64,000 nucleotides of DNA, taken from Bacteroidales bacterium. Lineage in GTDB: Bacteria > Bacteroidota > Bacteroidia > Bacteroidales > JAADGE01. The stretch is from positions 1 to 64,000 of the forward strand of contig JAKISF010000015.1 in NCBI GenBank assembly GCA_021648725.1, in the 5' to 3' direction. The notes beneath the pieces were generated by a model that was given only the letters and a program-made list of their open reading frames with translations, did not search any database and was not told the origin of the DNA. Positions within the stretch are counted from its first letter, which is position 1; the number at the start of each line of letters is the position of its first letter. The position numbers and the translations under genes were made by a program. This document shows, piece by piece, positions 54,297-63,714 of this stretch.

Positions 54297-54327
54297 TTTG
54301 AAAATTCTAAAAATTAAATTAAATTTG
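54297..54327 (+). promoter_or_regulatory. Promoter for the duplicated secreted protein
   Basis: TTTG (54297-54300), exactly 19 nt, then TAAATTTG (54320-54327): a perfect Bacteroidota promoter, 31 nt before the ATG. Confidence 0.7.
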
Positions 54328-54358
54328 GGAAAGAATTATTTACCTAAAATGTAAAATT

Positions 54359-55399
54359 ATGAAAAAAAATCACTTATTAACTGCATTATTTCTTATTATC
54401 ACAAGTTCAATATTTGCACAATTCCCGCAAGGAGTAAACTCAATTGATGTAAAACCTAACAAAGTAACAACTTTTACCGGAAATTTGGCTGACGGCTTTA
54501 TTATGAAAGACCTGAGTTGGGCATCAACAAGTTCAAATGCTTGTTTTCCGGCAACGCAAAATAAAAAGTTCAGAGGGAAACACGTTCTTCACGGATTTGT
54601 AATCCCGCCTTATTCCGAAGTTTTTGTAAAAGTAATTCCGAAAAACAAAAATGCAAATTTCAGTTTATACGGCTATCAAGTCGGAACAACAAATTATTCG
54701 GTAGTGCCGAATTTAAGTTCGTGTGTTTCTTGCGAAGCTGACCATAAATGGGATTATCCGAAAAAAGGCAGAGTACAAGATCATACAAGAACAATCAGAT
54801 TTAATTCAATAAAAAACCCTTACAATATATTTATAGGTGTAGCCGGTGCCGAAGGTCTTGAAAAAGGAGAATACACATTAGAGATTAATTTAAAAACAAG
54901 AGTAACAAACACCGAAGAACAAAAAACATTAAAAATGTACACCGCAAAAAGCGAAAAAGGAAAAACATTGGCTTATAAAGGCAATTTAGCCGACGGTGTT
55001 AAAATTCATGACCTGTCTTGGGCTTCTAACAGTTCGGTTGCATGTTTTCCGGCAACGCAAAACCATAAATTTACGGGAAACCACATTATTTATATAACCG
55101 AAATACCGAGATATTCAAAAATGTGGATAACGGTTGTTCCTGACGATAAAAAAGCAAACATGAGTATTTATGCCTACACGGTGGGAACTAACAGCAATGC
55201 AATGGTGCCTAATTTAAGCTCTTGTGTTACATGCGAAGCCGACCATAAATGGGATTACCCGAAAAGAGGACGAACACAAGACCATACCAGAAGCGTATAT
55301 CTTAATGCTATAAACAATCCCTACAAAGTTGTAATAGGCGTTGCCGGTGCCGACGGTTTAACAAAAGGAGGCTTTGTTTTGAAGATTAAAACTGAATAA
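54359..55399 (+). CDS. Secreted protein with two tandem 167-residue repeats, unknown
   Basis: Not recognised. A signal peptide (cleavage near A20-Q21, 'SSIFAQFPQG') precedes two copies of one domain with a constant offset of 167 residues and no gaps between the main motifs. Repeated motifs include 'NLADG' (42-46 and 209-213), 'DLSWAS', 'ACFPATQN' (61-68 and 228-235), 'VPNLSSCV', 'CEADHKWDYPK' (125-135 and 292-302), 'QDHTR' and 'GVAGA'. Conserved cysteines are C62/C229 and the pairs C122-C125/C289-C292. No T9SS sorting domain is seen, so it is probably periplasmic or freely secreted. It has its own strong promoter. Confidence 0.75.
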   Translation: MKKNHLLTALFLIITSSIFAQFPQGVNSIDVKPNKVTTFTGNLADGFIMKDLSWASTSSNACFPATQNKKFRGKHVLHGFVIPPYSEVFVKVIPKNKNANFSLYGYQVGTTNYSVVPNLSSCVSCEADHKWDYPKKGRVQDHTRTIRFNSIKNPYNIFIGVAGAEGLEKGEYTLEINLKTRVTNTEEQKTLKMYTAKSEKGKTLAYKGNLADGVKIHDLSWASNSSVACFPATQNHKFTGNHIIYITEIPRYSKMWITVVPDDKKANMSIYAYTVGTNSNAMVPNLSSCVTCEADHKWDYPKRGRTQDHTRSVYLNAINNPYKVVIGVAGADGLTKGGFVLKIKTE

Positions 55400-55473
55400 G
55401 ACACTATCTTTGTTTCGGCATAAACGACTGGGATGGAGCAAGATGCAGTCGTAAAAAAGTAAAAACAATAAAT

Positions 55474-56025
55474 ATGACAAAAAAGACATCCCAAATTAAA
55501 ATTTCATTAAGAGGCAGTAAACCCGTAATATGGAGACGCATATTAATTCCTTCTGACTTATTATTGTCGGATCTTCATATAATCATACAGATAACAATGG
55601 GATGGACAAATTCACATTTACATCAATTTATAAAAGACCGAACCTTTTATGCAGAAAAGACGGATGATGATTTGTGGGATGAAATGGACAATGTTGATTA
55701 TGCACTGATTAAAATATCAGACCTGTTGAAAAAAGAAAAAGACAAAATTATTTATGAATATGATTTTGGTGACAGTTGGGAACACGACATTATTCTAGAA
55801 AAGACTGAAAACAGCGTATCAGAAAAAAATATACCGATTTGTCTGGCAGGAAGGAATAACTGTCCGCCCGAGGATTGCGGCGGAATTTGGGGATATTCTA
55901 ATATGTTGGAAATTTTAAAAGACCCTGACCATGAAGAATACGAAGAATATATTGAATGGTTAGGCGAAGAATTTGATCCGAAATATTTTAACAAAAAAGA
56001 AATTAACGAAATGCTAAAAGCATAA
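55474..56025 (+). CDS. Plasmid pRiA4b ORF-3-like protein
   Basis: A 183-residue protein of the pRiA4b ORF-3 family, usually described as plasmid- or mobile-element-associated and of unknown function. The signature blocks are 'KISLRGSKPVIWRRILIPSDLLLSDLHIIIQITMGW' with 'SHLHQF', then 'IIYEYDFGDSWEHDIILE', 'CLAGRNNCPPEDCGG' and 'GYSNMLEILKDP'. It ends at TAA 56023-56025, but the same frame goes on through one further stop to 56205, as if a longer C-terminus had decayed. Confidence 0.85.
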   Translation: MTKKTSQIKISLRGSKPVIWRRILIPSDLLLSDLHIIIQITMGWTNSHLHQFIKDRTFYAEKTDDDLWDEMDNVDYALIKISDLLKKEKDKIIYEYDFGDSWEHDIILEKTENSVSEKNIPICLAGRNNCPPEDCGGIWGYSNMLEILKDPDHEEYEEYIEWLGEEFDPKYFNKKEINEMLKA

Positions 56026-56205
56026 GCAGATGAAAATGAATTTAATATTCCAAATAATGAAACAGATATATTAATACTGGCGGTTCAATAGAATATGCAG
56101 GAGAACTTTTCGGCTGATGAATTGAAGGAAATAAATACACATTTGTTGAGTCCCGTCTCTGTCAAACGATGTAAAAAGGTTGTGTTATCACAAATCAGAC
56201 AGTAA
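56026..56205 (+). pseudogene. Decayed in-frame extension after the pRiA4b ORF-3-like gene
   Basis: In the same frame as the upstream gene, translation past its TAA gives 21 codons ('ADENEFNIPNNETDILILAV...'), a TAG at 56089-56091, and then 37 codons to TAA at 56203-56205 (36-residue ORF from ATG 56095, 'MQENFSADELKEINTHLL...'). The two blocks read like protein, with balanced charges. Either this is the remnant of a longer C-terminus or the 36-codon ORF is a separate small gene. No homologue is recognised. Confidence 0.4.
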
Positions 56206-56219
56206 TGTTTTTTCGATTT

Positions 56220-57140
56220 TTATTCTCTTTGCAAAGTAATAATAATTTTATCACCGTCTTTAACAGCTTGTGTATTTTTGAATATTGCTTTTGCTTCATC
56301 AAAAATAATGTCGGTATCTTTATATCTTGTTGAAAAATGTCCGATTAACAATTTCTTAACATTTGCCTTTATTGCAATTTTTGCTGCATCTTCGGAAGTT
56401 GAATGCTTTGTAATTTCTGCTGTTTCTTGTAAATCTTTTGCAAAAGTTGCTTCATGATATAAAATGTCAACATTTTTAATATGCGGGATTATTTCTTCGT
56501 TGTACATTGTGTCAGAGCAATATGCATACGAGCGAGATTTATACGGCGGAATGCTTAATTCCGAATTTTTAATAGTTTTTCCTTCGTTTGTAATTAAATC
56601 ATTTCCTTGTTTTATACCGATAATATCTTTAATTCCGAGATTATATTTAGTTATTGCAACTTTTTTAATATTTCGCTCTTTTGGCTTTTCTTTAAGAAGA
56701 TAACCATAAGTTTCAATTCTGTGTTTTAGAGGAAATGCTGAAACTTCAATGCTTTTACTTTCAAAAACTACTTCTTTATTTTCAAAGCTTAATCTGTGAA
56801 AGAAAATATTAAAACTTACTTCTTTTTTATTTATTACGGAATAAACTTTTTTTTCAAGATTTCCGGGGGAGAAAATATGCAGGTCATTTTTTCTGCCTAA
56901 TAAATTGAATGTTGATATTACGCCGAAGATTCCGAAAAAATGGTCGCCGTGAAGGTGTGTAATAAAAATGTGGTTGATTTTGGAGAACTTCAGTTTAAAT
57001 TTTCTTAATTGAATTTGTGTGCCTTCTCCGCAGTCTATTAAAAAAAAACGCTCATGTATATTTACAACATGAGCGGACGGAAATTTTTTTGAAGTCGGCA
57101 GAGCAGAACTGCTTCCTAAAATTGTAATTTCAAAAGACAT
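56220..57140 (-). CDS. rnz: Ribonuclease Z
   Basis: A metallo-beta-lactamase-fold endonuclease that trims tRNA 3' ends; relevant here because the tRNA-Arg gene lacks CCA. The zinc motif 'THLHGDH' is at 61-67 (H62, H64, D66, H67). Further ligands are in 'YCSDTMYNEEI' and 'LLIGHFSTRY', and 'FLIDCGEGTQIQL' and the 'HATFAKD'-like 'YHEATFA' block are present. The 306 residues fit the short form. It follows the STAS gene after 3 nt and is co-transcribed with it. Confidence 0.95.
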   Translation of the reverse strand: MSFEITILGSSSALPTSKKFPSAHVVNIHERFFLIDCGEGTQIQLRKFKLKFSKINHIFITHLHGDHFFGIFGVISTFNLLGRKNDLHIFSPGNLEKKVYSVINKKEVSFNIFFHRLSFENKEVVFESKSIEVSAFPLKHRIETYGYLLKEKPKERNIKKVAITKYNLGIKDIIGIKQGNDLITNEGKTIKNSELSIPPYKSRSYAYCSDTMYNEEIIPHIKNVDILYHEATFAKDLQETAEITKHSTSEDAAKIAIKANVKKLLIGHFSTRYKDTDIIFDEAKAIFKNTQAVKDGDKIIITLQRE

Positions 57141-57143
57141 AAA

Positions 57144-57491
57144 TTAATTATTGATTTTACTTTCTGCTTTTTCAAGATTATCTGTAATTGTTAAAACTGA
57201 ATCTAATTGCGAGATTGTTATTAAACGTTCAACCGCATTTTGCAAACCTGAAAGTATGAACTGTCCTTTTGCATTCTTACACAACCTGTTAGCAACAAGA
57301 ATTGAGCTTAACCCTGATGAGTCGCAATATTCAGTATTGCTTAAATCAATAATCATATTTTTTTCTCCGTTACCTGCAATCATCACTAATTCAGATTTAA
57401 ACGAAGGAGCAATGCTTGTATCTAATTTTTTTGCTAATACTTGAATTAAAGTATGGTTATCTTTTTTTATAACTTCAAATTTTTTATCCAT
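57144..57491 (-). CDS. STAS-domain anti-sigma factor antagonist
   Basis: A 115-residue single STAS domain resembling SpoIIAA-type antagonists. The phosphorylatable serine region is 'IIDLSNTEYCDSSGLSSILVANRLC'. Such proteins switch partners with a kinase/anti-sigma factor; no such kinase or alternative sigma factor is in the window. In Bacteroidota, this STAS protein is often beside rnz, as here (3-nt gap). The regulatory role is inferred. Confidence 0.9.
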   Translation of the reverse strand: MDKKFEVIKKDNHTLIQVLAKKLDTSIAPSFKSELVMIAGNGEKNMIIDLSNTEYCDSSGLSSILVANRLCKNAKGQFILSGLQNAVERLITISQLDSVLTITDNLEKAESKINN

Positions 57492-57529
57492 AATATCAAA
57501 GTCTGTTAATTAATATCTGTAAATATACA

Positions 57530-57565
57530 AAAAAGGTTCGGAACATAAAAATTCCGAACCTTTTT
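57530..57565. terminator. rpsA terminator, possibly bidirectional
   Basis: A 14-bp perfect stem (57530-57543 with 57552-57565) with A and T runs at its feet. It ends rpsA on the minus strand, 6 nt after its stop. Confidence 0.92.
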
Positions 57566-57571
57566 AATTAA

Positions 57572-59668
57572 TTAATCTTTATCTTCAGTTTTATCATCTT
57601 CTTTTTCAGAGTCTTTTTTAGTCTCTGATTTTTTTACCTTTGTTACTTTCTCCTTTTTTGTTGCAGTTTCTTTTTTTGTTGCAGTTTCTTTTTTTGCTGC
57701 GGTTTCTTTTTTAGCCTTAGTTTTTGTCGTTTTCTTTTTGGCTTCTTTTTCTTCTGTTTTTTTACCCTCACCGCTTAATTTATCTTTTAATTCAGAAAGA
57801 CTGCTGATATCACCTAATGTTGTCTTTTCAATATCACTTTGATATTTGCCGGACGATTGACCTCCGCCTGCTTTTCCTTTTGCTCTTTCTTTATAAGTTC
57901 GTAAGTGAGAAACAACAATTTTCTTAGCATCTTTATGGAAATCAATAACTTTTACCATTATTTTTTCTTCCTCAGCAGGCATAGTTCCGTCTTCTTTTTT
58001 AAGATGATTTACCGGACAAACTGCTTCAACTCCGTAGGGCATTGCAATAAAACCTTCCTTATTTCCTATTTTAACAATTGTTCCTTCATGTACGCTGTCA
58101 ATGTTAAATAAAGTTTCAAACACATCCCAAGGATTTTCTTCTAATTGTTTGTGTCCTAAGCTGAGACGTCTGTTTTCAGGGTCAATTTCAAGAACTTGAA
58201 CATCAATATCAGCATCAATCTCTGTAAATTCAGCAGGATGCTTAATTTTTTTAGTCCATGATAAGTCAGAAATATGAACAAGACCGTCAACACCTTCTTC
58301 TAATTCAACAAAAATACCGAAGTTTGTAAAGTTCTTAACCTTAGCTGTTTGTTTTGAGCCGATTTCGTATTTTTCTTTAATTTTTTCCCATGGGTCCGGT
58401 TTAAGTTGTTTAATACCCAGTGACATTTTTCTTTCCTCTCTTTCTAATGTAAGAATTTGAGCTTCAACTGTATCACCTATTTTGAAGAAGTCTTGTGCAG
58501 TTCTTAAATGTTGCGACCATGACATTTCCGAAACGTGAATTAAACCTTCAACACCCGGTTTAATTTCAATAAAAGCACCGTAATCAGCAATAACAACAAC
58601 TCTTCCTTTAACATTATCACCTACTTTTAAATCAGCGTCTAATGAATCCCAAGGATGTTCTTGCAATTGTTTTAATCCTAATGCAATTCTTTTTTTGCTT
58701 TCGTCAAAATCGAGAATAACAACATTTAATTTTTGGTCTAATTCAACAACTTCCTCAGGATGATTTACTCTGCCCCACGAAAGGTCAGTAATATGAATTA
58801 ATCCGTCAACTCCGCCAAGGTCAATAAATACACCGTATGAAGTAATATTTTTAACAGTTCCTTCAAGAACTTGACCTTTTTCAAGTTGTTCAATAATTTT
58901 AGCTTTTTGTTCTTCTAATTCGGCTTCAATAAGAGCTTTATGAGAAACAACAACATTTTTGAATTCTTTATTGATTTTTACAACTTTAAATTCCATTGTT
59001 TTTCCGACATAAGCATCGTAATCTCTGATTGGCTTAACGTCAATTTGAGATCCGGGTAAGAACGCTTCAATGCCGAATACGTCAACAATCATTCCGCCTT
59101 TTGTACGACATTTAATAAAACCGTTAATAATCTCGTCACCGTCTAATGATGCATTAACTTTTTCCCACGAACGAAGAGTTCTTGCTTTTTTGTGAGATAA
59201 AATAAGCTGGCCGGATTTATCTTCTTGCGATTCAATATAAACCTCTACGGTATCTCCGCTTTTTAAATCAGGATTATATCGGAATTCATTGATGCTGATA
59301 ACACCTTCCGACTTGTAACCTATATTTATCACGGCATCTTTGTCTGTAATTGCAATTACAGTTCCGTCAACTACCTCTTTTTCTGAAATAGTTGAGAGAG
59401 TTTCAACATACATTTGGGTTAGCTCAGTTCTTCTGTCAACTGTGTAATCATCATCTTTACTTGATGCTGAGTCCCAGTCAAAATCCATGCTTGAAGCATT
59501 TTCAGTTACACTGACAGGAGTTTCTTCAATAATCTTTTCGTCTTTTACTTCGTCTTTTACTTCGTCTGTTACTTCTTCTGTTTTTGTTTCATCAGAAGTA
59601 ATCTCGGTATTTTGATCCTCAATTACCGAATCTTGATTTTTTTCGTTTTCTGTTACTTTTTCGCTCAT
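57572..59668 (-). CDS. rpsA: 30S ribosomal protein S1
   Basis: The mRNA-binding ribosomal protein with six S1 (OB-fold) domains. Domains start near residues 97 ('VVDGTVIAITDKDAVINIG'), 182, 266 ('LEGTVKNITSYGVFIDLGGVDGL'), 351 ('VKGRVVVIADYGAFIEI'), 438 and 525. An acidic N-terminal extension of about 80 residues contains TDEVKDEVKDEK-type repeats. The Lys-rich tail from about 635 contains a KKETAT hexapeptide repeat. At 698 residues it is longer than E. coli S1 (557) because of these two ends, as in other Bacteroidota. Monocistronic. Confidence 0.95.
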   Translation of the reverse strand: MSEKVTENEKNQDSVIEDQNTEITSDETKTEEVTDEVKDEVKDEKIIEETPVSVTENASSMDFDWDSASSKDDDYTVDRRTELTQMYVETLSTISEKEVVDGTVIAITDKDAVINIGYKSEGVISINEFRYNPDLKSGDTVEVYIESQEDKSGQLILSHKKARTLRSWEKVNASLDGDEIINGFIKCRTKGGMIVDVFGIEAFLPGSQIDVKPIRDYDAYVGKTMEFKVVKINKEFKNVVVSHKALIEAELEEQKAKIIEQLEKGQVLEGTVKNITSYGVFIDLGGVDGLIHITDLSWGRVNHPEEVVELDQKLNVVILDFDESKKRIALGLKQLQEHPWDSLDADLKVGDNVKGRVVVIADYGAFIEIKPGVEGLIHVSEMSWSQHLRTAQDFFKIGDTVEAQILTLEREERKMSLGIKQLKPDPWEKIKEKYEIGSKQTAKVKNFTNFGIFVELEEGVDGLVHISDLSWTKKIKHPAEFTEIDADIDVQVLEIDPENRRLSLGHKQLEENPWDVFETLFNIDSVHEGTIVKIGNKEGFIAMPYGVEAVCPVNHLKKEDGTMPAEEEKIMVKVIDFHKDAKKIVVSHLRTYKERAKGKAGGGQSSGKYQSDIEKTTLGDISSLSELKDKLSGEGKKTEEKEAKKKTTKTKAKKETAAKKETATKKETATKKEKVTKVKKSETKKDSEKEDDKTEDKD
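57660..57713. repeat. 18-bp tandem repeat in the rpsA tail
   Basis: Three 18-bp units (two identical, the third 16/18) encode the KKETAT/KKETAA hexapeptides of the S1 C-terminus. Unit gain or loss stays in frame. Confidence 0.85.
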
Positions 59669-59721
59669 TTTAATTTAAAATTAATAAGTTAGACATTATA
59701 TATTGGGTAAAAATAAGACCG

Positions 59722-59729
59722 CAAAATTA
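59722..59729 (-). promoter_or_regulatory. -7 element for rpsA
   Basis: TAATTTTG on the minus strand (59729 to 59722), 53 nt upstream of rpsA. Confidence 0.5.
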
Positions 59730-59833
59730 AACTTTATAATTTATATAAAAAACAATTTTCGTGTTTTTTGAAGATTATCTTATTTGTATCAAAAAATATT
59801 ATACTTTACAAGAACTTAAAAGTTAATTAAATT

Positions 59834-59841
59834 TATATTTG
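59834..59841 (+). promoter_or_regulatory. -7 element for the nucleotide-sugar operon
   Basis: TATATTTG, exact consensus, 47 nt before the ugd ATG at 59889. Confidence 0.55.
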
Positions 59842-59888
59842 CACCGTTGTAAACTTATTAAAAACCAGAATTGTTAAATAAATATTTT

Positions 59889-61202
59889 ATGAAAATTGCA
59901 ATGGTCGGTACCGGCTATGTCGGGTTAGTATCAGGAACATGTTTTGCCGAAACAGGCATAGATGTTCAATGTTTTGATATAGATAAAGAAAAGATTGAAA
60001 ATCTGAAATCAGGGATTATTCCTATCTATGAGCCGGGCTTAGAAAAGATGGTTAAGCGAAATATTGAAAACGGCAGATTGTTGTTCTCAACTGACTTAGC
60101 AAATAATTTACAAGACATTCAAGTTGTATTCAGTGCGGTCGGAACACCTCCCGACGAAGACGGAAGTGCGGATTTAAGTTATGTTCTGCAAGTAGCAAAA
60201 GAAGTAGGGCAAAATATGCAAAACTATTTAGTATTTGTAACAAAAAGTACCGTGCCCATCGGAACCGCGATTAAAGTTAAAAAAGCAATTCAAGAAGAAC
60301 TTGATAAAAGAGGAGTCAATATTGAATTTGATGTCGCATCTAATCCTGAGTTTTTAAAAGAAGGAAGTGCCGTAGAAGATTTTTTAAGACCTGACAGAAT
60401 AGTTATAGGTATTGAATCCGACAGAGCTGAAAAAATTATGAACCGTTTGTACAAACCTTTTGTATTAAACGGGCATCCGATTTTATTTATGGACATTCCT
60501 TCGGCCGAAATGACAAAATATGCTGCAAACTCAATGTTGGCTACAAAAATAAGTTTTATGAATGATATTGCAAATCTATGCGAAATCGTAGGTGCAGATA
60601 TCAGCAATGTGAGAAGAGGTATCGGAAGTGATACAAGAATAGGCAATAAGTTTATTTATGCCGGAACAGGTTACGGCGGGTCTTGTTTTCCGAAAGATGT
60701 TCAAGCTTTAATAAAAACATCTGATGAGAATAACTATTCATTAGAAATTTTAAAAGCTGTTGAAAGAGTTAATAATAAACAAAAATCAGTTTTGTACAAT
60801 AAGCTTTATAAGTTTTATAACGGTAAATTAAAAGATAAAACAATTGCAATTTGGGGCTTATCTTTTAAACCTAATACCGATGATATGAGAGAAGCTCCGG
60901 CATTAGTGTTAATTGATAAATTATTAAAAATAGGAGCAAATATAAAAGTCTATGATCCGGTTGCAATGAAAGAAACGGAAAGAATTGTCGGCAATAAAAT
61001 TGAATATTCAAAAGATAAATTTGAAGCCCTTGTTGATGCCGATGCTCTTTTGTTGGTAACTGAATGGAATGAATTCAGGGTTCTGAACTATAAAGTTATG
61101 AAAAAAGTTATGAAAAAACATGTAATTTTTGACGGAAGGAATATATATGAACACTCGGAAATGAAAGATAACGGATTTGATTATTTCGGTATCGGAAGAT
61201 AA
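59889..61202 (+). CDS. ugd: UDP-glucose 6-dehydrogenase
   Basis: Oxidises UDP-glucose to UDP-glucuronate with NAD. The Rossmann motif 'VGTGYVG' is at the N-terminus, 'FVTKSTVPIGT' and 'NPEFLKEGSAVEDFLRPDR' follow, and the catalytic cysteine is C266 in 'GYGGSCFPKD'. The C-terminal Rossmann half has 'IAIWGLSFKPNTDDMREAP'. The 437 residues are typical. ATG at 59889 is used; a TTG six codons upstream is possible but unneeded. It heads a same-strand nucleotide-sugar cluster. Confidence 0.96.
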   Translation: MKIAMVGTGYVGLVSGTCFAETGIDVQCFDIDKEKIENLKSGIIPIYEPGLEKMVKRNIENGRLLFSTDLANNLQDIQVVFSAVGTPPDEDGSADLSYVLQVAKEVGQNMQNYLVFVTKSTVPIGTAIKVKKAIQEELDKRGVNIEFDVASNPEFLKEGSAVEDFLRPDRIVIGIESDRAEKIMNRLYKPFVLNGHPILFMDIPSAEMTKYAANSMLATKISFMNDIANLCEIVGADISNVRRGIGSDTRIGNKFIYAGTGYGGSCFPKDVQALIKTSDENNYSLEILKAVERVNNKQKSVLYNKLYKFYNGKLKDKTIAIWGLSFKPNTDDMREAPALVLIDKLLKIGANIKVYDPVAMKETERIVGNKIEYSKDKFEALVDADALLLVTEWNEFRVLNYKVMKKVMKKHVIFDGRNIYEHSEMKDNGFDYFGIGR

Positions 61203-61220
61203 CTTAACGAATAAAAATAA

Positions 61221-62162
61221 ATGAAGAAAATATTAGTAACAGGCGGTGCAGGATTTATAGGCTCTCATTTATGTGAAAAATTATTAAATGACGGGAATGA
61301 AGTATTAGCATTAGACAATTTTTTTACGGGTAATAAAAAAAATATTATTCATTTAATGGATAATCATTACTTCGAACTTATTCGTCATGATGTTACCATG
61401 CCTTTTTTTGCCGAAATTGATGAAATATACAATCTTGCAAGTCCGGCATCTCCTGTTCATTATCAGCATAATGCAATTAAAACTGTTAAAACATCCGTGT
61501 TGGGAGCAATTAATATGTTAGGTTTGGCAAAACGAGTTAATGCAAAAATATTTCAAGCATCAACCAGTGAAGTTTACGGAGACCCGGAAATACATCCTCA
61601 ACCTGAATCTTATTGGGGAAACGTAAATACTTTAGGCCCTCGCTCTTGTTATGATGAAGGAAAAAGAGTTGCCGAAACTTTATTTATGAATTATTACAGG
61701 CAAAACAAAGTCAGAATAAAAATTGCACGCATATTTAATACATACGGACCCAATATGTACCCGAATGACGGCAGAGTTGTTTCAAACTTTATTGTGCAAG
61801 CACTTCAAAATGAAAATATTACTGTTTACGGAGACGGACTTCAAACCCGAAGCTTTCAGTATGTTGATGATTTAATTTCAGGGATTACAGGGCTAATGAA
61901 TAATACTGACGAGGATTTTGTAGGTCCTGTTAATATAGGAAATCCGGGAGAATTTACAATATTAGAATTAGCTCAAAAAGTTATTGATTTAACAAACTCA
62001 AAATCTGAAATAATCTTTATGCCTTTACCCGAAGATGACCCGTTACAAAGGAAACCTGATATTTCGCTGGCAAAAAAGATATTAAATTGGGAACCCAAAA
62101 TACATTTAGAAGAAGGTTTAAACAAAACAATAAAGTACTTTGAAAAAATAATAAAAAAGTAA
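61221..62162 (+). CDS. UDP-glucuronate decarboxylase (UDP-xylose synthase)
   Basis: An extended SDR that decarboxylates UDP-glucuronate to UDP-xylose, so it uses the product of the preceding ugd gene. The NAD motif '[12 protein letters not shown]', '[13 protein letters not shown]', '[15 protein letters not shown]', the catalytic Tyr-Lys in '[11 protein letters not shown]', and '[11 protein letters not shown]' match UXS. The 313 residues are the bacterial soluble form. It lies 18 nt after ugd and 6 nt before rmlA, in one operon. Confidence 0.93.
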   Translation: MKKILVTGGAGFIGSHLCEKLLNDGNEVLALDNFFTGNKKNIIHLMDNHYFELIRHDVTMPFFAEIDEIYNLASPASPVHYQHNAIKTVKTSVLGAINMLGLAKRVNAKIFQASTSEVYGDPEIHPQPESYWGNVNTLGPRSCYDEGKRVAETLFMNYYRQNKVRIKIARIFNTYGPNMYPNDGRVVSNFIVQALQNENITVYGDGLQTRSFQYVDDLISGITGLMNNTDEDFVGPVNIGNPGEFTILELAQKVIDLTNSKSEIIFMPLPEDDPLQRKPDISLAKKILNWEPKIHLEEGLNKTIKYFEKIIKK

Positions 62163-62168
62163 AATAAA

Positions 62169-63056
62169 ATGAAAGGTATAATACTTGCAGGAGGTTCGGG
62201 AACAAGACTTTACCCGATTACAAAAAGCATTTCAAAACAAATGTTGCCTATTTATGATAAACCTATGATTTATTATCCGTTATCAAATTTAATGTCGGCA
62301 GGAATTAAAGAAATATTGATTATTTCTACACCCGAGGATATTAATCATTTTAAAAACCTTCTCGGTAACGGTTCTCAATTAGGGATAAAAATAGAATATG
62401 CAATTCAGCCTTCACCCGACGGATTAGCCCAAGCATTTATTATCGGAGAAAAGTTTATAGGAAAAGATAACGTATGCTTAATTTTAGGAGATAACTTGTT
62501 TTACGGTTTCGGTTTTTCCGGTATTTTAGAGGAGTCTGCGAAAATTAAATCAGGAGCAATTGTATTCGGCTACTATGTGAAACGCCCTAAAAGGTATGGA
62601 GTTGTTGAGTTTGATAACAAAGGAAATGTTTTATCTCTTGAAGAAAAGCCCGAAAATCCGAAATCAAACTATGCAGTAACCGGATTATATTTTTACGATA
62701 ATTCAGTTGTTCAAAAAGCCAAGAACTTAAAACCCTCTGAAAGAGGAGAGTTAGAGATTACAGATTTGAACAAACTTTTTCTGGAAGAAAATAAACTTCA
62801 AGTGAAATTATTAGGCAGAGGAATGGCGTGGTTAGATACAGGAACCCATGAAAGTTTATTGCAGGCCTCAAATTTTATTGCAACAATCGAATTCCGACAA
62901 GGGTTAAAAGTAGCATGTATTGAAGAAATTGCCTTCGGAAAAGGGTTTATAGATGAAAAACAAATACGACAATTGGGCAGCAAAATGAAAAATAATAATT
63001 ACGGACAATATTTGTTGGATATTGCAGACGGAAAAGTAAAAACTTATCAATATTGA
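62169..63056 (+). CDS. rfbA: Glucose-1-phosphate thymidylyltransferase RmlA/RfbA
   Basis: Makes dTDP-glucose from dTTP and glucose-1-phosphate, the first step to dTDP-rhamnose. The nucleotidyltransferase signature '[32 protein letters not shown]' opens the protein, and 'ILGDNLFYG', '[20 protein letters not shown]' and '[16 protein letters not shown]' follow. The 295 residues are the normal length. Next are rmlC and an unrelated gene; rmlB and rmlD are not in the window. Confidence 0.96.
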   Translation: MKGIILAGGSGTRLYPITKSISKQMLPIYDKPMIYYPLSNLMSAGIKEILIISTPEDINHFKNLLGNGSQLGIKIEYAIQPSPDGLAQAFIIGEKFIGKDNVCLILGDNLFYGFGFSGILEESAKIKSGAIVFGYYVKRPKRYGVVEFDNKGNVLSLEEKPENPKSNYAVTGLYFYDNSVVQKAKNLKPSERGELEITDLNKLFLEENKLQVKLLGRGMAWLDTGTHESLLQASNFIATIEFRQGLKVACIEEIAFGKGFIDEKQIRQLGSKMKNNNYGQYLLDIADGKVKTYQY

Positions 63057-63093
63057 TTCATATAATAAAAGAAAAAACATATCGTTTAACAAT

Positions 63094-63642
63094 ATGGAGA
63101 TTATAAATACCGGAATAGATGATTTATTTGTAATTATTCCGAAAATATTTGAAGATAACAGAGGTTATTTTTTTGAAAGTTATAATAAAACAAAATTTGA
63201 AAAAGAAGGAATGATTTATAACTTTATCCAAGATAATCAGTCAATGTCTAAGTATGGAACAATCAGGGGGTTGCATTTTCAAGCTAAGCCTTTTGCACAA
63301 GCAAAATTAGTTCGTGTGTTAAGCGGAAACATCCTTGATGTTGCCGTTGATTTAAGACATGAGAAATCTTCTTTCGGAAAAGTATTTTCCGTTGAATTGA
63401 ACGGAGAAAATAAAAAACAGTTACTTATCCCCGAAGGATTTGCTCACGGATTTTCTGTTTTAAGTGAAACTGCTGTTGTTTCTTATAAAATAAATAATAT
63501 TTACAAACCTGATTTTGAGCAAGCAATTAAATTTGATGACAAGATATTAGATATTGATTGGAAGGTTGAAAATGAAAAAATAATTGTATCTGAAAAAGAC
63601 AGAAGAAACGACAACTTTGACATAAGTAAAATATATTTTTAG
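63094..63642 (+). CDS. rfbC: dTDP-4-dehydrorhamnose 3,5-epimerase RmlC/RfbC
   Basis: A cupin enzyme of the dTDP-L-rhamnose pathway. Typical blocks are 'FEDNRGYFFESYN', 'IQDNQSMSKYGTIRGLHFQ' (with the catalytic histidine), 'VAVDLRHEKSSFGKVFSVEL', 'IPEGFAHGFSVLSETAVVSYK' and 'DDKILDIDW'. The 182 residues are complete. It is 37 nt after rfbA in the same operon. Confidence 0.96.
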   Translation: MEIINTGIDDLFVIIPKIFEDNRGYFFESYNKTKFEKEGMIYNFIQDNQSMSKYGTIRGLHFQAKPFAQAKLVRVLSGNILDVAVDLRHEKSSFGKVFSVELNGENKKQLLIPEGFAHGFSVLSETAVVSYKINNIYKPDFEQAIKFDDKILDIDWKVENEKIIVSEKDRRNDNFDISKIYF

Positions 63643-63674
63643 TTAATTTATTTTATTTTTAAAATTAAAAAAGC

Positions 63675-63682
63675 TAAATTTG
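63675..63682 (+). promoter_or_regulatory. -7 element for the last gene
   Basis: TAAATTTG, exact consensus, 32 nt upstream of the ATG at 63715. Confidence 0.5.
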
Positions 63683-63714
63683 TCAATATAATTAGAAACT
63701 ATAATATTTATACT

